A model generated the notes under the pieces. That model was given only the letters and a program-made list of their open reading frames with translations, was not told where the DNA came from and ran no database searches. From contig BBYL01000011.1 in the NCBI GenBank assembly GCA_001570385.1, positions 248,001-312,000 on the forward strand: a stretch of DNA of 64,000 nt, given 5' to 3'. Of this stretch, positions 53,501 through 61,953 are shown piece after piece. This DNA is from Microtetraspora glauca (GTDB lineage: Bacteria; Actinomycetota; Actinomycetes; Streptosporangiales; Streptosporangiaceae). The position numbers and the translations under genes were made by a program. Each line of letters starts with the position of its first letter. Position 1 is the first letter of the stretch.

Positions 53501-53660
53501 CGCGGTGGTACGCGCCCAGCAGGCGGGCCGCAGGCAGGCGGAGGACGCCAGGGACCGGGCGGCCGAGCGGGCGCAGCTCCTCGCGGCGGCCATGGATCCC
53601 GAGGTCGCCATGCGGCTGCTCGGATACGACGGCCGCCGCGGTCCCGACGGCACCACGTGA
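50544..53660 (+). CDS. Atypical FtsH-like membrane AAA+ zinc protease
   Basis: A 1038-residue protein. Several N-terminal membrane segments (about 34-52, 130-147, 165-190) precede an AAA+ module with Walker A GPPGTGKT (248-255), Walker B VIVFFDEADS (306-315), sensor/arginine region MATNLPEALDEALLRPGRID (about 450-469), and an M41 peptidase domain with HEACH (569-573) and the third-ligand block SGDLQSAT. Unlike FtsH, about 135 residues including Gly-rich low-complexity sequence separate Walker B from sensor 1, and a long Pro/Ser/Gly-rich tail ends in two more membrane segments (about 925-950, 965-990). It likely degrades membrane proteins; its partner may be the upstream lipoprotein. Confidence 0.87.
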   Translation: MNTAHQPEGLREPGSGPVDRDPLTRKRLPFWDRAKFLVLLAVLFGVLVMNTYGSFPGIIPVRDAVTKTAEESTWILWLAGLELIRQLHFLISERSAGYHRFWTKKVFGGWNRWTRRRFSDWTRFRLARALKWTIWIAVIAVVLGKLGDTSPLEALIQAPAQAVGYLPTVLQVLLYMLLAVGQFAAIFWFLSRGGVDVYFPDDIKTRFADVWGQDHVVERVKENIVFLERPDEIEDKGGYVPSGILLWGPPGTGKTLMAEAVAGSTGKPYVFVDPGAFINMFFGVGVLKVKSLFRKLRKLALRYGGVIVFFDEADSLGNRGALASGGPGGWGRAVPAPFQQVGCNGFSYLDQETRWLLGRNAVGHGQGHGQGHGRGQAEAAAPVSRTGALVSRLVYGAGMGGGGGGMGTLQALLTEISGLKKPRGFVNRHVRRLLGMRPKPPPKYRILIMMATNLPEALDEALLRPGRIDRIYKVGYPSKDGRIRTYKGYFDKVRHELTDEQVDKLATITPYATGATIKDLVNESLITAIRDGRDVITWSDVMRAKRLKQLGPPEDVEYIERERHAVAVHEACHAVVAYRTRHHLEIDLATIEKGADYLGMVSSIKPEDQFTRWKSEYEADIMVSLASLAGERMFFGEDNSSGVSGDLQSATLLTGLMEAHWGMGIGVASLPALQDLGIREGRAQNPPGQGGGIGFLGTPRSPGNDLTPDMLPERIEFNLNQLLEKTAELLRDNRREVLSVAHALEHHKTLNGDDVVAVIEKTRGPLVDGTVYGSDEFFEEIEAYHTAAADAHRSHSAVPVELPAPGRVLELEPSAVVAAARPASAGPGTPGPGSPGSLGPPGSSAASASVPPGSPSFAPPRADDPYEPHPMTTGMSPGVPVRVATNGWVNGVVQPDLVPRNGSVPDAHSEPAIPPPGAPRGRSHGLLWAAIGGIIALVVIALLGAALLQGGAAGAMEEAAKGVSPGTALVLFLALLGVLGLIVVAVAVVRAQQAGRRQAEDARDRAAERAQLLAAAMDPEVAMRLLGYDGRRGPDGTT
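51630..51665 (+). repeat. In-frame 12-base tandem repeat in the FtsH-like gene
   Basis: Three copies of GGTCACGGGCAG (last one differing by one base) encode GHGQ repeats inside the inserted loop of the AAA+ domain. The tract is prone to length change but stays in frame. Confidence 0.85.
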
Positions 53661-53682
53661 CGTCTGGCGGTGTCCGGATGTG

Positions 53683-55188
53683 TCAGAGGCGGAAGGCCAG
53701 ATCGGGCGTGATGTCGGCGACGTCCATCTGGGCCTTCTGCAGCTTGCCGGAGTAGTCCCAGTTCATCGCCTGCCAGCGGGTGAACTGGTCGAGCACCCAG
53801 ACGCCGCTCTGCCTGCTGCCGTTGCCCGACTTGCCGTTCCCGCCGAACGGCAGGTGCGCCTCGGCCCCCGAGGTCGAGTTGTTGACGCTGACCATGCCGG
53901 CCGACACGCCCGCGCGGAACCGGAACGCGGCCTTCGGGTCGGTGGTGTAGATCGACGACGACAGCCCGTAGCCCGGCCTGTTCGCCAGCTCGATCGCTTC
54001 GTCGAGCGAGTCGAACGCGGTCACGCCGACGATGGGGCCGAAGGTCTCCTCAAGGAAGATCCGGTCGTCCGGGCGCACTCCGTCGACGACGACCGGGTGG
54101 TAGTAGAGGCCCTCGCCGTCCATGCGGCCGGTCGGGCCGGGCAGCACGGTGTGGTGCGGCTGGACCCAGGTGAGGTACTCCTCGTACCGCTCGGCGAACT
54201 TGTGGTCGAGCAGCGGCCCGTAGAGCACGTCGCCGTTCGGGTCGCCGATCTTCGCCGCCTGTACGGCCTGGACGTACCGGCGTACGAACTCGTCGTGGAC
54301 GTCCCGGTGGACGATGACCGTGCCGAGGGACGTGCAGCGCTGCCCGGCCGTACCGAACCCGGAGAACAGCGCGCCCTCGACGGCGAGGTCGAGATCGGCG
54401 TCGGGCATGACGACCATCGGGTTCTTGCCGCCGAGCTCCAGGCAGGCGGACTGCAGGTGCCGCCCGCACAGCTCGCCGACGCTGCGCCCGACCGCGCTGG
54501 ACCCGGTGAAGCCGACCTTGTGCACGGTGCCCTCGGACAGCGCCTGGTCGAGCCCCTCGTACGTCCGCGCGCCGTCCGCGAACACGATGTTCAGCACGCC
54601 GTCGGGCAGCCCGGCGGCGGCGAACAGGCGGTACAGCGCGTGCGCGGACGCGGCGGCGTACTCGGCGGGCTTCCACACGACGGCGTTGCCGCACAGCAGA
54701 GCGGGCACCAGGTACCACGACGGGACGGCAACGGGGAAGTTGCCCGCCGTGATGACGGCCGCGACTCCGACCGGGACCCGGAAGGTGAACAGGTTCTTGT
54801 CCGGCATCTCCGACGGCACGGTCTGGCCGTAGAGGCGACGCCCCTCGCCGAGGAAGAAGTCGCACGTGTCGACGATCTCGCGGACCTCGCCCAGCGCCTC
54901 GGCGTACGGCTTGCCGATCTCCTCGGTCACCAGCCGGGCCAGGGACTCGGTGTTCGCCTCGACCAGTCGGCCGATGGACGCGATCACGCGGCCGCGCACC
55001 GGCGCGGGCACGCGGGCCCATTCCTTCTGCGCGGCGGCGGCCGTACGGCACGCCCGGGCGAACGTCGCCGCGTCCGCGAGCGGAACCGTGGCGACGACCT
55101 CCGAGGGCCGGGCCGGATTCGTGGACGAGTAGGGGGAACCTTCGGGTGCGTTCTTTCCACCGATGACGGAAGTGATCTGGCGGGTCAC
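53683..55188 (-). CDS. NAD(P)-dependent aldehyde dehydrogenase
   Basis: A 501-residue cytoplasmic ALDH superfamily enzyme. Cofactor and catalytic motifs: AVITAGNFPVAVPSWYLVPAL, VGFTGSSAVGRSVGE, catalytic Glu in LELGGKNPMVV, catalytic Cys in FGTAGQRCTSLGT, and EETFGPIVGV. GTG 55188 has GAGGAGGT 5 bases upstream. It resembles succinate-semialdehyde or aminoadipate-semialdehyde dehydrogenases, but the substrate cannot be fixed. It is convergent with the FtsH-like gene (22 bases apart) and is followed by no operon partner. Confidence 0.92.
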   Translation of the reverse strand: MTRQITSVIGGKNAPEGSPYSSTNPARPSEVVATVPLADAATFARACRTAAAAQKEWARVPAPVRGRVIASIGRLVEANTESLARLVTEEIGKPYAEALGEVREIVDTCDFFLGEGRRLYGQTVPSEMPDKNLFTFRVPVGVAAVITAGNFPVAVPSWYLVPALLCGNAVVWKPAEYAAASAHALYRLFAAAGLPDGVLNIVFADGARTYEGLDQALSEGTVHKVGFTGSSAVGRSVGELCGRHLQSACLELGGKNPMVVMPDADLDLAVEGALFSGFGTAGQRCTSLGTVIVHRDVHDEFVRRYVQAVQAAKIGDPNGDVLYGPLLDHKFAERYEEYLTWVQPHHTVLPGPTGRMDGEGLYYHPVVVDGVRPDDRIFLEETFGPIVGVTAFDSLDEAIELANRPGYGLSSSIYTTDPKAAFRFRAGVSAGMVSVNNSTSGAEAHLPFGGNGKSGNGSRQSGVWVLDQFTRWQAMNWDYSGKLQKAQMDVADITPDLAFRL

Positions 55189-55278
55189 CGTTGACCTCCT
55201 CTTTCGGGCTACCGTCGCATTCTTTCAAGCGGGTACGACAGGGTGAAGCGTGAACCGGGGAGACGACGGATCACGCAC

Positions 55279-55321
55279 CGGATCAGTCAGCGGATCAGTC
55301 AGCGGATCAGTCAGCGGATCA
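55279..55321. repeat. 12-base tandem repeat in an intergenic region
   Basis: Three perfect copies of CGGATCAGTCAG (55279-55314) plus a partial fourth lie between the ALDH start and the stop of the LAL regulator gene. They could be regulator sites for ALDH or a simple slippage product; too short to decide. Confidence 0.8.
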
Positions 55322-55331
55322 TCGCACCGGG

Positions 55332-58304
55332 TCACTCACGGGGTCGCTCGCCGGGGGCCGCTCCCTGCCGATGGGCGATCGCCGCCGCCTGGGTACGGCT
55401 GGCCACGCCGAGCTTGGCCAGGATGTTGGAGACGTGCACGCTGACGGTCTTCTGCGAGATGTACAGCAGCTTGCCGATCTCCCGGTTGGGCAGACCGGCC
55501 GCCACATGTTCGAGCACCTCGCGCTCGCGGCTGGTCAGCGCGTCGAGGCCGCCCCCGCCGCCCCCAGCACCTTGACCCCCAGCACCTTGACCGCTGGCAC
55601 CTTGACCGTTGGCACCGCCGGCGGGGGTGGGGCGGCGGGCCGCGCCGAAACGGGCTCGGAGGCCCAGCGTCTCCAGCGCCCGGCGCAGGGGAGCGGCCCC
55701 GAGCCGGTCGGCCGTCTCGACGGCCCGGGACCACTCGGTCCGTGCCGCCTCGCGGTCGCCCGCGTCGAGCAGGGACTCGGCGAGCCGCCAGCGGGACCGC
55801 GCCTCCTCGTAGACGAACCCGAACCCGAAGGCGTGGGCGGCCCGCCGCCACATCTCCGGCTCCGCCGTCCCTTTGGCCCGGTGCCATTCGGCCTCGGCCC
55901 GCAGCAGCCAGGCGGCGCCCTCCGGGCCCAGTTCCAGGCGTGGCCCGTACGGGCCGTTCACGGCGGACCAGCGCGCCCGTTCGATCAGGTCGTCGGCGCG
56001 CTCGCGGGCGTCGTGCGGCGCCGCGCCCTCCGCCAGCGCCCACAGGCCGGTCGCGCAGATCCGGATGAGCCCCGGATCGAACGGGTCGAGCGCGTCCACC
56101 ACAGCCGTCACATGGGCGAGGGCGGTCTCCGGGTCGCCGCGCCAGAGAGCCTGCTCGGCGGCCAGCCCGCGCGCCATGTAGATCACCAGGTAGTCGGCCT
56201 GGCCGTCGCGCTCGTCCGCCTTCCAGAACGGCCGCAGCCACGAGAGCCGATCGTCGGCCGCGTCGCTCCCCCGGCCGACCTCGATGAAAAGGGCGAACGA
56301 CGACAGGTGCGCCTCGGCGGGCATGCCGACGCGCACGCCGAACCCCGCCGCGACACGCTCTGCCGTGTCCCAGTCACCGGACGCATAGTGGATGAGGAAC
56401 TGGAGGAAGCGCAGGTCCGTGCCGTACGTGCTCCAGGTCAGGCCGGTGCGCGCGGCCAGCTCGATGCTCGCGTCCGCCGTGCGCGCGGCGGCATCCAGCT
56501 CTCCGTGCTCGTACCGTACGCGGGCCTGGTGGAAGGCGGCGCGCAGGTCGATGCTGAGGTCGCCCGATCGCGTCGCGGTGGCGCGGTCGAGCAGCTCCTC
56601 TACCTGTTCCACCGTGCCCGTCGCCTCCTCCACGATGGCCAGCGAGATCAGGGCGCTGACCTCGGCGTCTCGCGCTCCGGCCGCCCGCGCGGCCTCAAGC
56701 GCCCGGGCCGCGAGGTCCCGTACGGCGGTGCCCGACGTGGCGAACATGGCCCGGGCGTACGTGGCCAGCGCGCGGGCGAGCAAGGGGGTCGGCTCGCCGG
56801 GCGGCAGCACGTCGACGGCGGCGCGCGCCGCCTCCACCATGCCGGCGCCGAGGTCGGAGTCGGTGAGGTAGTAGGCGATCCGCTCGTCCGTCTCGGAGAT
56901 CAGGAGCGGATCGTCCAGCGACGGGCGCAGGCGCCGCAACCGGGCCACGGCGCGGCGGTAGTCCCCGGCGGCCGCGGCGGACGCGGCGCTGGACAGGGCG
57001 ACGCGTACGGCGTTCGTGCCGGTGAGCCGCTCCGCGTCGGCCACGTGCTCCCAGATCTCGAGAGCCCGGTCGAAGTGGCGGTGAGCCTCCGCGGGCGCGC
57101 CAACCTCGGTCGCGAGCCGGCCCGCCTCGACCGACGCCCGGAGCGCTCCCGGCAGGTCGTGTCCGGCCTGGTAGTGATGGGCCAGCTCCGCCGCGGAGGC
57201 GCCGCGGGCGGCGAGCAGGCGGGCGAAGGTCCCGTGCAGCCGGGTCCGTTCGCCGGGAAGCAGGTCGTCGTAGACCGCCTCCTGGAGCAGCGCGTGCCGG
57301 AACGCGTAGCCGCTCCTGTTCGTGGTCAGCAGGCCGCGCGAGACGATCTCGCGCAGCGCGCCCTCCAGGGGGATCTCCCCGAGATCGGTGGCGTCCCTGA
57401 GCATGTCGTGATCGACGCTGTGACCGGCCACCGCGGCCACCCGCAGGACGTGGCGCGCCTGGTCGGGCAGCGCCTCCACCCGGGAGAGCAGGAGGTCGGA
57501 CAGGGTGCCGGGCATCCCGTCGCACATCGCCGCCGCGGCGAGCAGTTCCTCGGCGAAGAACGGATTGCCGCCGGCGCGCTCGACGACTCCGCCGATCACG
57601 TTGCCGAGCACGCTTCTGGGGGTCGTGTCGATGGTCGCGAGGTATTCGGCCAGGTCGTCGTTCGCGAGCGGGGGCAGCTCGGTCGCGGTGACCAGCGGCA
57701 GCCGTTGCAGTTCGGCGAGGACCGGCCGCAACGGGTGCTTCCTGTGCAGGTCGTCGGTCCGGTAGGTCCCGACGACGGCGACCCGCTCCCGCTGGAGCAT
57801 CCGGGTGAGGAAGACCAGCAGGTCACGGGTCGAACGGTCGGCCCAGTGCAGGTCCTCGAACACGAACAGCACCGGGCGGCCCTCGGCCAGCTCGGACAGG
57901 AAGCCCAGCACCGAGCCGAACAGCTGCTGCTGGGCGAGCGCGCCCGCCGCCGCCCCGGCCGCGCCCGGGTCGGCGCCGGGGAGTAGCCGCCGCAGCGCGG
58001 GCCAGGCGCTCAGCGCGCCGTCGGCCGCCGTGCCCGGCTCCGCCGCCCCGCGCAGCGCGTCCACGAGCGGCAGGTACGGCAGGGAGTCGCCGAGCTCGGC
58101 GCACTGCCCGACGAGGACGGTGAAGCCGCGATCCTCGGCCAGATCGCGGACCTCGGTGACCAGCCGGGTCTTGCCGATCCCCGCGTCGCCGCCCACGAGC
58201 GCGACCCCGGCCAGGCCGCCCTCCGCCGCGTCGAGCACGCGCACCAAGCGGTCGAGCTCGCCCGACCGGCCGATCAGCGCCGTTCGCGCGGTTCTCGGAG
58301 TCAC
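55332..58304 (-). CDS. LAL-type LuxR family transcriptional regulator with AAA/STAND ATPase domain
   Basis: A 990-residue regulator. The N-terminal NTPase has Walker A GGDAGIGKTRL (about 38-48) and Walker B VLFVFEDLHWADRST (about 148-162); a long TPR-like Ala/Arg-rich helical middle (about 370-880) follows; the C-terminal ~65 residues are a LuxR-type HTH (LTSREREVLEHVAAGLPNRE, then KTVSVHVSNILAKLGV). A Gly/Gln/Ala repeat linker (about 905-930) separates the two. LAL proteins are signal-integrating activators of secondary metabolism and sugar genes in actinomycetes. Targets are not evident; it is separated from the downstream ALDH gene by a tandem repeat. Confidence 0.92.
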   Translation of the reverse strand: MTPRTARTALIGRSGELDRLVRVLDAAEGGLAGVALVGGDAGIGKTRLVTEVRDLAEDRGFTVLVGQCAELGDSLPYLPLVDALRGAAEPGTAADGALSAWPALRRLLPGADPGAAGAAAGALAQQQLFGSVLGFLSELAEGRPVLFVFEDLHWADRSTRDLLVFLTRMLQRERVAVVGTYRTDDLHRKHPLRPVLAELQRLPLVTATELPPLANDDLAEYLATIDTTPRSVLGNVIGGVVERAGGNPFFAEELLAAAAMCDGMPGTLSDLLLSRVEALPDQARHVLRVAAVAGHSVDHDMLRDATDLGEIPLEGALREIVSRGLLTTNRSGYAFRHALLQEAVYDDLLPGERTRLHGTFARLLAARGASAAELAHHYQAGHDLPGALRASVEAGRLATEVGAPAEAHRHFDRALEIWEHVADAERLTGTNAVRVALSSAASAAAAGDYRRAVARLRRLRPSLDDPLLISETDERIAYYLTDSDLGAGMVEAARAAVDVLPPGEPTPLLARALATYARAMFATSGTAVRDLAARALEAARAAGARDAEVSALISLAIVEEATGTVEQVEELLDRATATRSGDLSIDLRAAFHQARVRYEHGELDAAARTADASIELAARTGLTWSTYGTDLRFLQFLIHYASGDWDTAERVAAGFGVRVGMPAEAHLSSFALFIEVGRGSDAADDRLSWLRPFWKADERDGQADYLVIYMARGLAAEQALWRGDPETALAHVTAVVDALDPFDPGLIRICATGLWALAEGAAPHDARERADDLIERARWSAVNGPYGPRLELGPEGAAWLLRAEAEWHRAKGTAEPEMWRRAAHAFGFGFVYEEARSRWRLAESLLDAGDREAARTEWSRAVETADRLGAAPLRRALETLGLRARFGAARRPTPAGGANGQGASGQGAGGQGAGGGGGGLDALTSREREVLEHVAAGLPNREIGKLLYISQKTVSVHVSNILAKLGVASRTQAAAIAHRQGAAPGERPRE

Positions 58305-58519
58305 GGCGTGAGTATGCCACGCTACTTGGACATATCCCTCGTGCTTGGAGCTTCCGTACAGGCTGAGCGTGCCGTACGTGGCGGGGGAGGCGCGGCCGGG
58401 TCCTCAGGGTGATCCCGCCATCGCCGGGCCGCCGGCCGGGACTCGCACTGACCTGCGGTTTCGGGGTCGCGAGAGGCGAGGTCGCGGTTTTGTCGGCGGC
58501 GCTGGCTACTGTGCGGCGC

Positions 58520-60184
58520 GTGATCGAACGGTGGAGCCGCGATCAGGTGCTGGCACTGGCACCCGACGCGGCGTCGCAGAAGGCCGCGTCGGGCGTCAGC
58601 TCGCCCGGGAAGTGGTCCGTCCTCGGGGCGACCCCGGAGGTGCTCTGGGGCGAGTGCAAGGGGAGCGGGTCGAAGCCCTACCGCGCGTGCGTCGACCTGT
58701 CCGAACCGGCGTACCGGTGCAGCTGCCCGAGCAGGAAGTTCCCCTGCAAGCACTCCCTCGGCCTGCTTCTGCTGTGGTCGGCCGACGGCGTGCCCGCGGC
58801 GGACGAGCCGGCGGACTGGGCGGCCGAGTGGATGGACCAGCGCAGGGAGCGCGCCCTGAAACAGGCGTCCAAGATCGCCGCCGCTCTGGAGGCGGCTCAG
58901 GGGACCGAGGCTCAAGGTGCTGCGGATCAGGGGACCGCGGCTCAGGGCGCCCGGCCGGGAGACGAGCCGGGACAGGGAGAGGGGGCGGGGCGGCGCGGTG
59001 ACGGTGACGGTGACCTCTCGGGCGGGCAGGCGGGGTCCTCGGCATCGGACCGGCGCGCCCGGCAACGGGAGCAGCGGGTCACCGCCGGGCTGTCCGAGTT
59101 GGAGAGGTGGCTGGCCGACCAGATCGCGCAGGGCATAGCGGGCGCCAGGCAGACCGGCCCGGGCGACTGGGACGCCCTCGCCAAACGCATGGTCGACGCC
59201 CAGGCGCCGGGGGTGGCGGGGATGTTCTCCCGGCTGCCGTCCGTGCTGCGCGAGGAGGACTGGCCGCGCCGCCTCCTGGGTGAGTACGCGCTGGTCCACC
59301 TGCTGGCCGTCGCGCACCGCCGTATGTCCGAACTGCCGCGCGATCTGGGCGAGGTGGTCCGATCCCGGATCGGCTTCCCCTTGGCGCGGGAGACCGTGCT
59401 CGCCACACCCGCGGTCCGTGACCGGTGGGACGTGATCGGCAGCAGGGATGAGGAGCAAGATCGGCTGATCGCCCGCCGGGTCTGGCTACGCGGCAGGGAG
59501 ACCGGCAGGGCCGCGCTCGTGCTGTCGTTCGCTCCCGTGGGGCAGGCTCTCGACGCTTCGCTGGTCAGCGGTACCACGGTCGACGCCGATCTGGCGTTCT
59601 ATCCGGGGGCCGCGCCGCTGCGCGCGCTGGTGGCCCGGCGCCATGGGGCGGTCCACGCGGGGCCGCCTCCCGGACTGAGCGCCGCGGAGGTCCCCGACCT
59701 GCTAGCGGGGGTGCTGGCCGGGGATCCCTGGACCGAGTCATGGCCCGTGGTCCTGGCCGGGGTCGTTCCGGCGAGTCCGGTGAACGGCGACGGCTGGCTT
59801 CTCGCGGACCCCGATCCCGGGTCGGCGTTCTCCGCTCAGGGGACGGCGCCCGCCGAGCGGGCGGCTGCGCCCGAGGACGCGTCCGGGGGCACCCGCGAGC
59901 CGGCGTCCACGCTCGACTCCGAGGGCGTCCCCGAAGTCGGCCCGCGGATCGGCACAGAAGACGTCAGCGGAGTCGTCCCGGAAGGCGGCGAAGTCGTCGC
60001 AGAGGGCGGCACCGAGGGTGGCACCGAAGTGGGCGGTCTGCGGCTCGACCCGTCGTGCGGCACGCCGTGGCGACTGCTCGCGGTGTCGGGTGGCCATCCG
60101 GTCACCGTCGCCTGCGAGTGGACGCCACGAGGGGCGCGGCCGTTGACCGTATGGGATGAGGAAGGCCAGGTGGTGGTGCTGTGA
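58520..60184 (+). CDS. SWIM zinc-finger protein
   Basis: A 554-residue protein with an N-terminal SWIM finger: Cys67-x-Cys69-x6-Cys76-x-His78 in CSCPSRKFPCKHSLGL. An acidic/Gln-rich linker (about 125-190) follows, then a helical domain with LVHLLAVAHRRMSELPRDLG. I chose GTG 58520, which places MIERWSRDQVLALAPDA at the N-terminus as in family members; no strong ribosome-binding site is visible and longer starts are open. It overlaps the DUF5691 gene by 4 bases (GTGA) and heads a SWIM / DUF5691 / MoxR / DUF5682 operon. The role of this conserved set is not established. Confidence 0.85.
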   Translation: MIERWSRDQVLALAPDAASQKAASGVSSPGKWSVLGATPEVLWGECKGSGSKPYRACVDLSEPAYRCSCPSRKFPCKHSLGLLLLWSADGVPAADEPADWAAEWMDQRRERALKQASKIAAALEAAQGTEAQGAADQGTAAQGARPGDEPGQGEGAGRRGDGDGDLSGGQAGSSASDRRARQREQRVTAGLSELERWLADQIAQGIAGARQTGPGDWDALAKRMVDAQAPGVAGMFSRLPSVLREEDWPRRLLGEYALVHLLAVAHRRMSELPRDLGEVVRSRIGFPLARETVLATPAVRDRWDVIGSRDEEQDRLIARRVWLRGRETGRAALVLSFAPVGQALDASLVSGTTVDADLAFYPGAAPLRALVARRHGAVHAGPPPGLSAAEVPDLLAGVLAGDPWTESWPVVLAGVVPASPVNGDGWLLADPDPGSAFSAQGTAPAERAAAPEDASGGTREPASTLDSEGVPEVGPRIGTEDVSGVVPEGGEVVAEGGTEGGTEVGGLRLDPSCGTPWRLLAVSGGHPVTVACEWTPRGARPLTVWDEEGQVVVL

Positions 60185-61953
60185 CCACGAATCGTCACGG
60201 CGGCGACAGGGCCACCCCGTCAACGGCGACGCCGGAACTCGGGGGAGCCTCCGCCGCTTCGGTGCGCGATGGTGTGGTCCCCGATGGTGTGGTGCCCGAT
60301 GGTGTGGCTCCGGGCGCAGGGGACGGGGGGTCCGGTCTGGCCGGCGAGTCTGGATGGGCGGAGGAGCCCGGGGGGAACGGCCAGGACGCGGCGACCTGGG
60401 AGGACCTCGTGTCGGCCGCGCTGGTCGGCACCGACCGGAGACCCGTGCCCGGCAGGCCGTCCGTCGTGCCTCCGGTCGACCTGCTGGAGCAGGCGGCCGT
60501 GCGGGTGATGCGGGTACGGGCGGGACAGCGGCCGCATAGGGGCCGGCCGCTGTCCCCCGCCCCGCCCGAGACGCGGCCTCTGGTGACCCGGACCGCGAGT
60601 GACCGGCTGGCCCGGATCCTCGCCGGGGAGCAGGGGCGCCTGCTGGCGGAGTGGCTGGAGATCGCGGCGGGAAGCGGCGTGCGGGTTCCGGCGCGGCTCA
60701 TCCCGAAGCTCCTCGAGCTGGGGGCGCGGGATCAGTCGATCCGGGGCCACCTGGGCGTGCTGGCCGGCGCGCGCGGCCGGTGGCTCGCCGGGCTCAACCC
60801 CGGCTGGTCCTACCTCCAGGCGGAGCCGACCGACGGGTACGCCGGGTCCACCGATGTGTGGGAGTTCGGCACGAGCGGCGATCGCCGGGCCTACCTGGCC
60901 GCGCTGCGCGCGGCCGATCCCACGGCGGCCAGGGAACTGCTCGCACGGGGCTGGAGCGAGGAGACACCCGAGGACCGGGCGGCGTTCACGCACCTCCTCG
61001 CCGAGGGGTTGACGATGGCCGACGAGCCCTTCCTGGAGGAGGCGCTCGACGACCGCCGCCGCGAGGTACGGCAGGCGGCCGCCGACCTGCTCACCCGGTT
61101 GCCCGGCTCGCGGCTCGGGACGCGGATGGCCGAGCGCGCGGGACGCCTGCTCACGCGGGGCGGTGACCGTCTCCGCGCCGAGGCGCCGAAGGCGTGCGAC
61201 AGCAGGATGGAGCGCGACGGGGTCCGGGCCCGCCCGCCCGCGGGGACCGGGCAGCGGGGGTGGTGGCTGCAGCAGGTCATCGCGCATACGCCCCTTTCGT
61301 TCTGGACCGGGCGCTTCGGCCTCTCCCCGGTTGAGATCACCACCATGGAGGTCGGCGACTGGGCCAGGGAGGTCCGCATGGGCTGGACCCGCGCGGCGAT
61401 CCTTCAGCGAGACGGGGTCTGGGCGCGAGCGCTCATCGAGGTGGAGCCGCTGACGGACCTGCTCGCGATCCTCCCCCCGGCCGAGCAGTCCCGGGTGGCG
61501 GCGGAGTTCGTCCGCCACCACCCCGTCGACGGGCAGATGATCATGATGCTCGGCGGCATTCCCCGGCCGTGGGGCACACCGCTGGCGAAGGCCGTACTGG
61601 AGAAGATCGTGAACACCTCGACCGCCCAGCCGTGGAACGCCGGGGAGCTGGCGCGGCTCGCGGGTGAGCGGTTCGACCCCGCGATGTACGGCCTGGTGGC
61701 GCGGCTGTCGGACCTCTCCGAGGTCCGCGAGGTGTCCGCCACGCTCCGGTTCCGCTACGACATGGCCGGGGAACTCGCCGCGGACGGTCCCGGTGAAGGG
61801 CACACAGCCGAAACCGTGGCTGGACTCGCGGCTGGACCCATGGCCGGGGCAGCGGCTGGACCTGCGGCCGGGCCTGACGAGAGACGGACAGACGACGGAC
61901 ACGGCACCGCCGCCCAGGAAGACGGCGGGCCGCTAGGCGAGGAGGACAAGTGA
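60181..61953 (+). CDS. DUF5691 family protein
   Basis: A 590-residue protein. The first ~75 residues are low complexity with three pentapeptide DGVVP-type repeats. The conserved part begins WEDLVSAALVGTDRRPVPGR, the DUF5691 signature, and continues as a HEAT-like helical solenoid (for example FLEEALDDRRREVRQAAADLLTRLP). The tail is Ala/Gly-rich. Start GTG 60181 overlaps the SWIM stop, and the stop overlaps the MoxR start. It is probably a scaffold within the complex formed by the operon products; no enzymatic motif is seen. Confidence 0.82.
   Translation: MTTNRHGGDRATPSTATPELGGASAASVRDGVVPDGVVPDGVAPGAGDGGSGLAGESGWAEEPGGNGQDAATWEDLVSAALVGTDRRPVPGRPSVVPPVDLLEQAAVRVMRVRAGQRPHRGRPLSPAPPETRPLVTRTASDRLARILAGEQGRLLAEWLEIAAGSGVRVPARLIPKLLELGARDQSIRGHLGVLAGARGRWLAGLNPGWSYLQAEPTDGYAGSTDVWEFGTSGDRRAYLAALRAADPTAARELLARGWSEETPEDRAAFTHLLAEGLTMADEPFLEEALDDRRREVRQAAADLLTRLPGSRLGTRMAERAGRLLTRGGDRLRAEAPKACDSRMERDGVRARPPAGTGQRGWWLQQVIAHTPLSFWTGRFGLSPVEITTMEVGDWAREVRMGWTRAAILQRDGVWARALIEVEPLTDLLAILPPAEQSRVAAEFVRHHPVDGQMIMMLGGIPRPWGTPLAKAVLEKIVNTSTAQPWNAGELARLAGERFDPAMYGLVARLSDLSEVREVSATLRFRYDMAGELAADGPGEGHTAETVAGLAAGPMAGAAAGPAAGPDERRTDDGHGTAAQEDGGPLGEEDK
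60268..60312 (+). repeat. Three 15-base in-frame repeats in the DUF5691 gene
   Basis: Units starting GATGGTGTGG at 60268, 60283 and 60298 encode DGVVP, DGVVP and DGVAP in the disordered N-terminal region. Confidence 0.8.

Noticed and set aside
55279..55321. CRISPR-like short repeats
   Set aside because: Head-to-tail 12-base units without spacers; not a CRISPR array.
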